DNA of 64,000 nucleotides from Liopterus haemorrhoidalis (taxonomy: Eukaryota > Arthropoda > Insecta > Coleoptera > Dytiscidae): assembly GCA_963971575.1 (NCBI GenBank), contig OZ020618.1, positions 32,466,731-32,530,730 of the forward strand, given 5' to 3'. A program made the position numbers and the translations under genes. Below, one piece after another: positions 1-12,378 of the stretch. Numbering within the stretch: the stretch's first letter is position 1; each line of letters starts with the position of its first letter. Below the pieces are notes generated by a model, which did not search any database, was not told where the DNA came from, and worked only from the letters and a program-made list of their open reading frames with translations.

Positions 1-3000
1 TTAAACCAGAGGTCCCTATCTTTTACCGTTATTGAGATATAATTTTTTGAAAAATTAAATTTTATTACATAAATTTCAAAATATTACAAAATTTTTTTTT
101 GTTAAGGATATGTTTTAAAATGTGCCTTTACCATATTTCAGACCTTAGAACTTCAAAAATTCCAACCGCAGGTCCTTATCTTTTTTAGTTTTTGAAATAC
201 ATATATATATTTTTTTTATTTTTTTTTTTTCTGAAAAAAAAAAGTTTTCTTAAAACAGTCCAAAATATGGCCTTTAGGTAATTTTGGGGTAAGGATTAAT
301 AAAAAAATATTTAAAAAAATCAATAGGCCTTAGTTTTTGAGTTATAGTCAATTTTATGTACTTTTTTCCGATTTACTCAAAAACAGTTGGCCAAAATCCA
401 AAATGAGCCTTATTTTTGTGATCTATGGCCCAAACTGTATCAATTTTGAGAAAAATCCGAAATATTTTTTTTGTAAAAATTCGCGATTTTTTTTCAAAGG
501 GGTACCCCTAACGAATTTTTCGATATTTGGCCATTTATAATGGTTTTGTTTAATGATACATCCTTTTTGTATAAGTTTGGTTATTAAGGCCCCAATTTTT
601 TCTAGACTAAAATGGACATGAGGAACTCAAAAATTTAAACCAGAGGTCCCTATCTTTTACCGTTATTGAGATATAATTTTTTGAAAAATTAAATTTTATT
701 ACATAAATTTCAAAATTTTACAAAAATTTTTTTTGTTTAGGATATGTTTTAAAATGTGCCTTTACCATATTTCAGACCTTAGAACTTCAAAAATTCCAAC
801 CGCAGGTCCTTATCTTTTTTAGTTTTTGAAATACATATACATATTTTTTTTATTTTTTTTTTTTCTGAAAAAAAAAAGTTTTCTTAAAACAGTCCAAAAT
901 ATGGCCTTTAGGTAATTTTGGGGTAAGGATTAATAAAAAAATATTTAAAAAAATCAATAGGCCTTAGTTTTTGAGTTATAGTCAATTTTATGTACTTTTT
1001 TCCGATTTACTCAAAAACAGTTGGCCAAAATCCAAAATGAGCCTTATTTTTGTGATCTACGGCCCAAACTGTATCAATTTTGAGAAAAATCCGAAATATT
1101 TTTTTTGTAAAAATTCGCTATTTTTTTTCAAAGGGGTACCCCTTACGAATTTTTCGATATTTTGCCATTTATAAGGGTTTTGTTTAATGATACATCCTTT
1201 TTGTATAAGTTTGGTTATTAAGGCCCCAATTTTTTCTAGACTAAAATGGACATGAGGAACTCAAAAATTTAAACCAGAGGTCCCTATCTTTTACCGTTAT
1301 TGAGATAAAAAATTTTGAAAAATTAATTTTTATTACAAAAATTTCAAAATTTTACAAAAATTTTTTTTGTTTAGGATATGTTTTAAAATGTGCCTTTACC
1401 ATATTTCAGACCTTAGAACTTCAAAAATTCCAACCGCAGGTCCTTATCTTTTTTAGGTTTTGAAATACATATACATATTTTTTTTATTTTTTTTTTTTTC
1501 TGAAAAAAAAAGTTTTTTTAAAACAGTCCAAAATATGGCCTTTAGGTAATTTTGAGGTGAGGATTAATAAAAAAATATTTAAAAAAATCAATAGGCCTTA
1601 GTTTTTGAGTTGTAGTCAATTTTATGTACTTTTTTCCGATTTACTCAAAAACAGTTGGCCAAAATCCAAAATGAGCCTTATTTTTGTGATCTACGGCCCA
1701 AACTGTATCAATTTTGAGAAAAATCCGAAATATTTTTTTTGTAAAAATTCGCGATTTTTTTTCAAAGGGGTACCCCTTACGAATTTTTCGATATTTTGCC
1801 ATTTATAAGGGTTTTGTTTAATGATACATCCTTTTTGTATAAGTTTGGTTATTAAGGCCCCAATTTTTTCTAGACTAAAATGGACATGAGGAACTCAAAA
1901 ATTTAAACCAGAGGTCCCTATCTTTTACCGTTATTGAGATATAATTTTTTGAAAAATTAAATTTTATTACATAAATTTCAAAATTTTACAAAAATTTTTT
2001 TTGTTTAGGATATGTTTTAAAATGTGCCTTTACCATATTTCAGACCGAAGAACTTCAAAAATTCCAACCGCAGGTCCTTATCTTTTTTAGTTTTTGAAAT
2101 ACATATATATATTTTTTTTATTTTTTTTTTTTCTGAAAAAAAAAAGTTTTCTTAAAACAGTCCAAAATATGGCCTTTAGGTAATTTTGGGGTAAGGATTA
2201 ATAAAAAAATATTTAAAAAAATCAATAGGCCTTAGTTTTTGAGTTGTAGTCAATTTTATGTACTTTTTTCCGATTTACTCAAAAACAGTTGGCCAAAATC
2301 CAAAATGAGCCTTATTTTTGTGATCTACGGCCCAAACTGTATCAATTTTGAGAAAAATCCGAAATATTTTTTTTGTAAAAATTCGCGATTTTTTTTCAAA
2401 GGGGTACCCCTTACGAATTTTTCGATATTTTGCCATTTATAAGGGTTTTGTTTAATGATACATCCTTTTTGTATAAGTTTGGTTATTAAGGCCCCAATTT
2501 TTTCTAGACTAAAATGGACATGAGGAACTCAAAAATTTAAACCAGAGGTCCCTATCTTTTACCGTTATTGAGATATAATTTTTTGAAAAATTAAATTTTA
2601 TTACAAAAATTTCAAAATTTTACAAAAATTTTTTTTGTTTAGGATATGTTTTAAAATGTGCCTTTACCATATTTCAGACCTTAGAACTTCAAAAATTCCA
2701 ACCGCAGGTCCTTATCTTTTTTAGTTTTTGAAATACATATACATATTTTTTTTATTTATTTTTTTTCTGAAAAAAAAAAGTTTTCTTAAAACAGTCCAAA
2801 ATATGGCCTTTAGGTAATTTTGGGGTAAGGATTAATAAAAAAATATTTAAAAAAATCAATAGGCCTTAGTTTTTGAGTTATAGTCAATTTTATGTACTTT
2901 TTTCCGATTTACTCAAAAACAGTTGGCCAAAATCCAAAATGAGCCTTATTTTTGTGATCTACGGCCCAAACTGTATCAATTTTGAGAAAAATCCGAAATA

Positions 3001-6000
3001 TTTTTTTTGTAAAAATTCGCGATTTTTTTTCAAAGGGGTACCCCTTACGAATTTTTCGATATTTTGCCATTTATAAGGGTTTTGTTTAATGATACATCCT
3101 TTTTGTATAAGTTTGGTTATTAAGGCCCCAATTTTTTCTAGACTAAAATGGACATGAGGAACTCAAAAATTTAAACCAGAGGTCCCTATCTTTTACCGTT
3201 ATTGAGATAAAAAAAATTTAAAAATTAATTTTTATTACAAAAATTTCAAAATTTTACAAATATTTTTTTTGTTTAGGATATGTTTTAAAATGTGCCTTTA
3301 CCATATTTCAGACCTTAGAACTTCAAAAATTCCAACCGCAGGTCCTTATCTTTTTTAGGTTTTGAAATACATATACATATTTTTTTTATTTATTTTTTTT
3401 TCTGAAAAAAAAAGTTTTCTTAAAACAGTCCAAAATATGGCCTTTAGGTAATTTTGGGGTGAGGATTAATAAAAAAATATTTAAAAAAATCAATAGGCCT
3501 TAGTTTTTGAGTTATAGTCAATTTTATGTACTTTTTTCCGATTTACTCAAAAACAGTTGGCCAAAATCCAAAATGAACTTTATTTTTGTGATCTACGGCC
3601 CAAACTGTATCAATTTTGAGAAAAATCCGAAATATTTTTTTTGTTAAAATTCGCGATTTTTTTTCAAAGGGGGTACCTCTTACGATTTTTTCAATATTTT
3701 GCCATTTATAAGGGTTTTGTTTAATGATACATCCTTTTTGTATAAGTTTGGTTATTAAGGCCCCAATTTTTTCTAGACTAAAATGGACATGAGGAACTCA
3801 AAAATTTAAACCAGAGGTCCCTATCTTTTACCGTTATTGAGATATAATTTTTTGAAAAATTAAATTTTATTACATAAATTTCAAAATATTACAAAATTTT
3901 TTTTTGTTAAGGATATGTTTTAAAATGTGCCTTTACCATATTTCAGACCTTAGAACTTCAAAAATTCCAACCGCAGGTCCTTATCTTTTTTAGTTTTTGA
4001 AATACATATATATATTTTTTTTATTTTTTTTTTTTTCTGAAAAAAAAAAGTTTTCTTAAAACAGTCCAAAATATGGCCTTTAGGTAATTTTGGGGTAAGG
4101 ATTAATAAAAAAATATTTAAAAAAATCAATAGGCCTTAGTTTTTGAGTTATAGTCAATTTTATGTACTTTTTTCCGATTTACTCAAAAACAGTTGGCCAA
4201 AATCCAAAATGAACCTTATTTTTGTGATCTACGGCCCAAACTGTATCAATTTTGAGAAAAATCCGAAATATTTTTTTTGTTAAAATTCGCGATTTTTTTT
4301 CAAAGGTACCCTCTTACGATTTTTTCAATATTTTGCCATTTATAAGGGTTTTGTTTAATGATACATCCTTTTTGTATAAGTTTGGTTATTAAGGCCCCAA
4401 TTTTTTCTAGACTAAAATGGACATGAGGAACTCAAAAATTTAAACCAGAGGTCCCTATCTTTTACCGTTATTGAGATATAATTTTTTGAAAAATTAAATT
4501 TTATTACATAAATTTCAAAATATTACAAATTTTTTTTTTGTTAAGGATATGTTTTAAAATGTGCCTTTACCATATTTCAGACCTTAGAACTTCAAAAATT
4601 CCAACCGCAGGTCCTTATCTTTTTTAGTTTTTGAAATACATATATATATTTTTTTTATTTTTTTTTTTTTCTGAAAAAAAAAAGTTTTCTTAAAACAGTC
4701 CAAAATATGGCCTTTAGGTAATTTTGGGGTAAGGATTAATAAAAAAATATTTAAAAAAATCAATAGGCCTTAGTTTTTGAGTTATAGTCAATTTTATGTA
4801 CTTTTTTCCGATTTACTCAAAAACAGTTGGCCAAAATCCAAAATGAGCCTTATTTTTGTGATCTATGGCCCAAACTGTATCAATTTTGAGAAAAATCCGA
4901 AATATTTTTTTTGTAAAAATTCGCGATTTTTTTTCAAAGGGGTACCCCTAACGAATTTTTCGATATTTGGCCATTTATAATGGTTTTGTTTAATGATACA
5001 TCCTTTTTGTATAAGTTTGGTTATTAAGGCCCCAATTTTTTCTAGACTAAAATGGACATGAGGAACTCAAAAATTTAAACCAGAGGTCCCTATCTTTTAC
5101 CGTTATTGAGATATAATTTTTTGAAAAATTAAATTTTATTACATTAATTTCAAAATTTTACAAAAATTTTTTTTGTTTAGGATATGTTTTAAAATGTGCC
5201 TTTACCATATTTCAGACCGAAGAACTTCAAAAATTCCAACCGCAGGTCCTTATCTTTTTTAGTTTTTGAAATACATATACATATTTTTTATATTTTTTTT
5301 TTCTGAAAAAAAAAAGTTTTCTTAAAACAGTACAAAATATGGCCTTTAGGTAATTTTGGGGTGAGGATTAGTAAAAAAATATTAAAAAAAATCAAGAGTC
5401 CTTAGTTTTTGAGTTATAGTCAATTTTAGGTACTTTTTTCCGATTTACTCAAAAACAGTTGGCCAAAATCCAAAATGAACCTTATTTTTGTGATCTACGG
5501 CCCAAAGTGTATCAATTTTGAGAAAAATCCGAAATATTTTTTTTGTAAAAATTCGCGATTTTTTTTCAAAGGGGTACCCCTAACGAATTTTTCGATATTT
5601 GGCCATTTATAATGGTTTTGTTTAATGATACATCCTTTTTGTATAAGTTTGGTTATTAAGGCCCCAATTTTTTCTAGACTAAAATGGACATGAGGAACTC
5701 AAAAATTTAAACCAGAGGTCCCTATCTTTTACCGTTATTGAGATATAATTTTTTGAACAATAAAAATTTTATTACATAAATTTCAAAATATTACAAAATT
5801 TTTTTTTGTTTAGGATATGTTTTAAAATGTGCCTTTACCATATTTCAGACCTAAGAACTTCAAAAATTCCAACCGCAGGTCCTTATCTTTTTTAGTTTTT
5901 GAAATACATATACATATTTTTTTTATTTTTTTTTTTTCTGAAAAAAAAAAGTTTTCTTAAAACAGTCCAAAATATGGCCTTTAGGTAATTTTGGGGTGAG

Positions 6001-9000
6001 GATTAATAAAAAAATATTTAAAAAAATCAATAGGCCTTAGTTTTTGAGTTATAGTCAATTTTATGTACTTTTTTCCGATTTACTCAAAAACAGTTGGCCA
6101 AAATCCAAAATGAGCCTTATTTTTGTGATCTACGGCCCAAACTGTATCAATTTTGAGAAAAATCCGAAATATTTTTTTTGTTAAAATTTGCGATTTTTTT
6201 TCAAAGGGGTACCCCTTACGATTTTTTCGATATTTTGCCATTTATAAGGGTTTTGTTTAATGATACATCCATTTTGTATAAGTTTGGTTATTAAGGCCCT
6301 AATTTTTTCTAGACTAAAATGGACATGAGGAACTCAAAAATTTAAACCAGAGGTCCCTATCTTTTCCCGTTATTGAGATATAATTTTTTGAAAAATTAAA
6401 TTTTATTACAAAAATTTCAAAATTTTACAAAAATTTTTCTTGTTTAGGATATGTTTTAAAATGTGCCTTTACCATATTTCAGACCTTAGAACTTCAAAAA
6501 TTCCAACCGCAGGTCCTTATCTTTTTTAGTTTTTGAAATACATATACATATTTTTTTTATTTTTTTTTTTCTGAAAAAAAAAAGTTTTCTTAAAACAGTC
6601 CAAAATACGGCCTTTAGGGAATTTTGGGGTGAGGATTAATAAAAAAATATTTAAAAAAATCAATAGGCCTTAGTTTTTGAGTTATAGTCAATTTTATGTA
6701 CTTTTTTCCGATTTACTCAAAAACAGTTGGCCAAAATCCAAAATGAGCCTTATTTTTGTGATCTACGGCCCAAACTGTATCAATTTTGAGAAAAATCCGA
6801 AATATTTTTTTTGTTAAAATTCGCGATTTTTTTTCAAAGGGGTACCTTTTACGATTTTTTCGATATTTGGCCATTTATAAGGGTTTTGTTTAATGATACA
6901 TCCTTTTTGTATAAGTTTGGTTATTAAGGCCCCAATTTTTTCTAGACTAAAATGGACATGAGGAACTCAAAAATTTAAACCAGAGGTCCCTATCTTTTAC
7001 CGTTATTGAGATATAATTTTTTGAAAAATTAAATTTTATTACAAAAATTTCAGAATTTTACAAAAAATTTTTTTGTTTAGGATATGTTTTAAAATGTGCC
7101 TTTACCATATTTCAGACCTTAGAACTTCAAAAATTCCAACCGCAGGTCCTTATCTTTTTTAGTTTTTGAAATACATATACATATTTTTTTTATTTTTTTT
7201 TTTTCTGAAAAAAAAAAGTTTTCTTAAAACAGTCCAAAATATGGCCTTTAGGTAATTTTGGGGTAAGGATTAATAAAAAAATATTTAAAAAAATCAATAG
7301 GCCTTAGTTTTTGAGTTATAGTCAATTTTATGTTCTTTTTTCCGATTTACTCAAAAACAGTTGGCCAAAATCCAAAATGAGCCTTATTTTTGTGATCTAC
7401 GGCCCAAACTGTATCAATTTTGAGAAAAATCCGAAATATTTTTTTTGTAAAAATTCGCGATTTTTTTTCAAAGGGGTACCCCTTACGAATTTTTCGATAT
7501 TTTGCCATTTATAAGGGTTTTGTTTAATGATACATCCTTTTTGTATAAGTTTGGTTATTAAGGCCCCAATTTTTTCTAGACTAAAATGGACATGAGGAAC
7601 TCAAAAATTTAAACCAGAGGTCCCTATCTTTTACCGTTATTGAGATAAAAAATTTTGAAAAATTAATTTTTATTACAAAAATTTCAAAATTTTACAAAAA
7701 TTTTTTTTGTTTAGGATATGTTTTAAAATGTGCCTTTACCATATTTCAGACCTTAGAACTTCAAAAATTCCAACCGCAGGTCCTTATCTTTTTTAGGTTT
7801 TGAAATACATATACATATTTTTTTTTTTTTTTTTTTTCTGAAAAAAAATGTTTTCTTAAAACAGTCCAAAATATGGCCTTTAGGTAATTTTGAGGTGAGG
7901 ATTAATGAAAAAATATTTAAAAAAATCAATAGGCCTTAGTTTTTGAGTTATAGTCAATTTTATGTACTTTTTTCCGATTTACTCAAAAACAGTTGGCCAA
8001 AATCCAAAATGAACCTTATTTTTGTGATCTACGGCCCAAACTGTATCAATTTTGAGAAAAATCCGAAATATTTTTTTTGTAAAAATTCGCGATTTTTTTT
8101 CAAAGGGGTACCCTTTACGATTTTTTCGATATTTTGCCATTTATAAGGGTTTTGTTTAATGATACATCCTTTTTGTATAAGTTTGGTTATTAAGGCCCCA
8201 ACTTTTTCTAGACTAAAATGGACATGAGGAACTCAAATATTTAAACCAGAGGTCCCTATCTTTTAGCGTTATTGAGATATAATTTTTTGAAAAATTAAAT
8301 TTTATTACAAAAATTACAAAATTTTACAAAATTTTTTTTTGTTTGGGATATGTTTTAAAATGTGCCTTTACCATATTTCAGACCTAAGAACTTCAAAAAT
8401 TCCAACCGCAGGTCCTTATCTTTTTTAGTTTTTGAAATACATATACATATTTTTTTTATTTTTTTTTTTCTGAAAAAAAAAAGTTTTCTTAAAACAGTCC
8501 AAAATATGGCCTTTAGGTAATTTTGGGGTAAGGATTAATAAAAAAATATTTAAAAAAATAAATAGGCCTTAGTTTTTGAGTTATAGTCAATTTTATGTAC
8601 TTTTTTCCGATTTACTCAAAAACAGTTGGCCAAAATCAAAAATGAACCTTATTTTTGTGATCTACGGCCCAAACTGTATCAATTTTGAGAAAAATCCGAA
8701 ATATTTTTTTTGTTAAAATTCGCGATTTTTTTTCAAAGGGGTACCCCTTACGATTTTTTCAATATTTTGCCATTTATAAGGGTTTTGTTTAATGATACAT
8801 CCTTTTTGTATAAGTTTGGTTATTAAGGCCCCAATTTTTTCTAGACTAAAATGGACATGAGGAACTCAAAAATTTAAACCAGAGGTCCCTATCTGTTACC
8901 GTTATTGAGATATAATTTTTTGAAAAATTAAATTTTATTACAAAAATTTCAAAATTTTACAAAAATTTTTTTTGTTTAGGATATGTTTTAAAATGTGCCT

Positions 9001-11211
9001 TTACCATATTTCAGACCTTAGAACTTCAAAAATTCCAACCGCAGGTCCTTATCTTTTTTAGTTTTTGAAATACATATACATATTTTTTTTATTTTTTTTG
9101 TTTTTCTGAAAAAAAAAAGTTTTCTTAAAACAGTCCAAAATATGGCCTTAAGGTAATTTTGGGGTGAGGATAAATAAAAAAATATTTAAAAAAATCAAGA
9201 GGCCTTAGTTTTTGAGTTATAGTCAATTTTAGGTACTTTTTTCGGATTTACTCAACAACAGTTGGCCAAAATCCAAAATGAACCTTATTTTTGTGATCTA
9301 CGGCCCAAAGTGTATCAATTTTGAGAAAAATTTGAAATATTTTTTTTGTAAAAATTCGCGATTTTTTTTCAAAGGGGTACCCCTTACGAATTTTTCGATA
9401 TTTTGCCATTTATAAGGGTTTTGTTTAATGATACATCCTTTTTGTGTAAGTTTGGTTATTAAGGCCCCAATTTTTTCTAGACTAAAATGGACATGAGGAA
9501 CTCAAAAATTTAAACCAGAGGTCCCTCTCTTTTACCGTTATTGAGATATAATTTTTTGAAAAATTAAATTTTATTACAAAAATTTCAAAATTTTACAAAA
9601 ATTTTTTTTGTTTAGGATATGTTTTTAAATGTGCCTTTACCATATTTCAGACCTTAGAACTTCAAAAATTCCAACCGCAGGTCCTTATCTTTTTTAGTTT
9701 TTGAAATACATATACATATTTTTTTTATTTTTTTTTTTCTGAAAAAAAAAGTTTTCTTAAAACAGTCCAAAATATGGCCTTTAGGTAATTTTGGGGTGAG
9801 GATTAATACAAAAATATTTAAAAAAATCAATAGGCCTTAGTTTTTGAGTTATAGTCAATTTTATGTACTTTTTTCCGATTTACTCAAAAACAGTTGGCCA
9901 AAATCCAAAATGAACCTTATTTTTGTGATCTACGGCCCAAACTGTATCAATTTTGAGAAAAATCCGAAATATTTTTTTTGTTAAAATTCGCGATTTTTTT
10001 TCAAAGGGGTACCCTTTACGATTTTTTCGATATTTTGCCATTTATAAGGGTTTTGTTTAATGATACATCCTTTTTGTATAAGTTTGGTTATTAAGGCCCC
10101 AACTTTTTCTAGACTAAAATGGACATGAGGAACTCAAATATTTAAACCAGAGGTCCCTATCTTTTAGCGTTATTGAGATATAATTTTTTGAAAAATTAAA
10201 TTTTATTACAAAAATTACAAAATTTTACAAAATTTTTTTTTGTTTGGGATATGTTTTAAAATGTGCCTTTACCATATTTCAGACCTAAGAACTTCAAAAA
10301 TTCCAACCGCAGGTCCTTATCTTTTTTAGTTTTTGAAATACATATACATATTTTTTTTATTTTTTTTTTTCTGAAAAAAAAAAGTTTTCTTAAAACAGTC
10401 CAAAATATGGCCTTTAGGTAATTTTGGGGTAAGGATTAATAAAAAAATATTTAAAAAAATAAATAGGCCTTAGTTTTTGAGTTATAGTCAATTTTATGTA
10501 CTTTTTTCCGATTTACTCAAAAACAGTTGGCCAAAATCAAAAATGAACCTTATTTTTGTGATCTACGGCCCAAACTGTATCAATTTTGAGAAAAATCCGA
10601 AATATTTTTTTTGTTAAAATTCGCGATTTTTTTTCAAAGGGGTACCCCTTACGATTTTTTCAATATTTTGCCATTTATAAGGGTTTTGTTTAATGATACA
10701 TCCTTTTTGTATAAGTTTGGTTATTAAGGCCCCAATTTTTTCTAGACTAAAATGGACATGAGGAACTCAAAAATTTAAACCAGAGGTCCCTATCTGTTAC
10801 CGTTATTGAGATATAATTTTTTGAAAAATTAAATTTTATTACAAAAATTTCAAAATTTTACAAAAATTTTTTTTGTTTAGGATATGTTTTAAAATGTGCC
10901 TTTACCATATTTCAGACCTTAGAACTTCAAAAATTCCAACCGCAGGTCCTTATCTTTTTTAGTTTTTGAAATACATATACATATTTTTTTTATTTTTTTT
11001 GTTTTTCTGAAAAAAAAAAGTTTTCTTAAAACAGTCCAAAATATGGCCTTAAGGTAATTTTGGGGTGAGGATAAATAAAAAAATATTTAAAAAAATCAAG
11101 AGGCCTTAGTTTTTGAGTTATAGTCAATTTTAGGTACTTTTTTCGGATTTACTCAACAACAGTTGGCCAAAATCCAAAATGAACCTTATTTTTGTGATCT
11201 ACGGCCCAAAC
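1..11211 (+). repeat. 634-bp satellite array, block 1 (about 17.7 units)
   Basis: Head-to-tail copies of one A+T-rich monomer, all in the same orientation. Landmarks such as 'ccagaggtccctatc' and 'ggccccaattttttctagac' recur every 632-635 bp. Most units here carry the left-group variants 'caataggcctta' and 'gaggtccctatc'. Units differ by scattered substitutions and by homopolymer length. The array runs off the left edge of the window and is broken at 11211/11212 by an LTR element. No genuine coding sequence is seen: the frame that opens in many units starts at TTG and is closed by point differences in others. Confidence 0.97.
628..1261 (+). repeat. Representative 634-bp satellite monomer
   Basis: One full unit, taken from one 'caaaaattt' landmark to the next. 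Inside it, related landmarks begin near 628 (caaaaatttaaacc), 788 (caaaaattccaacc), 947 (aaaaaaatcaatagg) and 1108 (taaaaattcgc), with the next unit at 1262. The spacings are 160, 159, 161 and 154 bp. The first two subunits match at roughly three quarters of about 50 aligned bases by eye; the third is weaker and the fourth weakest. The unit also has a 10 bp palindrome GGGGTACCCC, which contains a KpnI site (1133-1142), an XbaI site TCTAGA, and a T-run/CTG/A-run dyad near 853-877. I infer that the monomer arose as a tetramer of a shorter repeat of about 158 bp. Confidence 0.8.
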
Positions 11212-11367
11212 TAATGATTACAATTTTATTATGTAAATTAACATACAACACAATATAATATATTAGAGTAAAATATTTTCAGTACATGTCAATTCCATCC
11301 AACATTTATCAGTAACCATGGTTCCTTGATTTTAAGAAGCGCTTATCCCATATTAAAACAAACAACA
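11212..11367 (-). repeat. 3' LTR of the small copia-type element
   Basis: 156 bp, identical by eye to 12379-12534. On the minus strand it begins TGTTG and ends CATTA. It contains an AATAAA polyadenylation hexamer on the minus strand (11225-11230), and an A/T-rich TATATTATATTG stretch that could act as a TATA element. The adjacent internal bases 11368-11376 read GTGGGAGTT on the minus strand, a plausible polypurine tract. Confidence 0.92.
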
Positions 11368-11413
11368 AACTCCCACACGCTTTTAAAAATCAAGTCACCG
11401 TCATATTTAACAT

Positions 11414-12270
11414 TTAATTTTTTAATCCTATTGATTTATTTATTTTAACAATTTTCTCGGCTGGTAATGCTTTGGTTAATCCATCTGCTAACATCTGATT
11501 CGTTGGTATATATTTTAATTCAAAATTTCCATCTTCAATTTCCTTTCTTGCATATAAATATCTTAAATCCATGTGTTTTGATCTTCTACTATTTATTCCA
11601 TTCTTTGCCATACTAAGTGCAGATTGGTTATCGCAGTATATTGTTATTTTATTACCATTATTGGATAATTCCATTTCTAATTCAGTGAATAAATTTTTTA
11701 TCCATTTTCCTTCTTTCATTGATTCACAAAGAGCTACATATTCAGCCTCACACGTGGACATAGCTATAATTGGCTGTTTTTTTGAAGCCCAAGAAATTGC
11801 CCCACCGTTCAATATATAAGATGATATCTCCGCTTTTGTCATTATATCACCTATAGAAGCTAGTGATGCTTCCAAAGATTCTATGCGTGTAATATATTTA
11901 TTGACATCGTCATCTTTGCGCCATGCTGCATTTGCTAAATCTCTACGAAGAGAAATCTTTTGCTCTTGAATATCTCCTTGGTATATTTCCTTTAATTTAA
12001 GCCATGCACCTCGTGCTGTCTTTTCATTTAGTATATACATTGTTTGTTCCATACTAACGCTTTGAACAATTATGTTAAGAACCTCAGCATCCTTTTTGTT
12101 CCACTCATTTACAACCTGAGGTGTTGCACTGGTTATCGGAGGAAGTTCTGTTAAAATTTCAATCAATCCTTTTGCTCTCAAGTATACATTTACTTTAAAT
12201 GCCCAATTTAGGTAATTTTTCCCATTTAGTTTTTCAATGGCTTGTTTTTAATAGTTGTAACCGAATCCAT
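11414..12270 (-). pseudogene. Fused gag fragment / RNase H fragment of a copia-type polyprotein
   Basis: The open frame runs from 12181 to 11414. Its first ~125 residues resemble a copia-type gag (UBN2-like) domain, including 'GAWLKLKEIYQ' near residues 58-68. They join directly to the second half of a copia-type RNase H at about residues 126-130, including 'CEAEYVAL' near 144-151, 'CDNQSAL' at 183-189 and 'LADGLTKAL' near 231. The first RNase H acidic motif (TDADW type) is missing, as are the zinc knuckle, protease, integrase and reverse transcriptase. Upstream of 12181 the same frame continues with the typical gag 'LNGKNYLNW' motif but has no ATG. A likely original ATG lies at 12268-12270 in another frame, so one frameshift separates it from the rest. 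The join is in frame; function as an enzyme is very unlikely. Confidence 0.88.
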
Positions 12271-12362
12271 TTTTTTAAAAAATTATTTCTTATAATGAAA
12301 TATTCAGATTCTTAACGTTTTATTTACAACCAGTGTAACTATTACTGGGTACTACTGGAGTA

Positions 12363-12376
12363 CTGGGCCCATAACC
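12363..12376 (-). other. Primer-binding site resembling the initiator-tRNA anticodon region
   Basis: Two bases inside the 5' LTR, the minus strand reads GGTTATGGGCCCAG. This complements the anticodon stem-loop region of initiator methionine tRNA. Drosophila copia is known to prime reverse transcription with a 5' half of that tRNA rather than with the tRNA 3' end. This supports the copia assignment and the minus-strand direction. Confidence 0.82.
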
Positions 12377-12378
12377 AA

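Noticed and set aside
337..540. A 67-residue frame recurring in many satellite units (for example 337-540, 971-1174, 15611-15814, 60173-60376)
   Set aside because: It opens at TTG and not ATG, is closed by point differences in many other units, has low-complexity composition, and its recurrence is explained by the tandem repeat itself.
1..11211. CRISPR-like or other regularly spaced bacterial repeats
   Set aside because: The 634 bp units are contiguous with no unique spacers, and the inserted elements are eukaryotic retrotransposons.
12363..12376. A possible tRNA gene suggested by the sequence ctgggcccataacc
   Set aside because: Only the anticodon-loop region matches; there are no acceptor, D or T arms. 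Its position next to the LTR makes it a primer-binding site.
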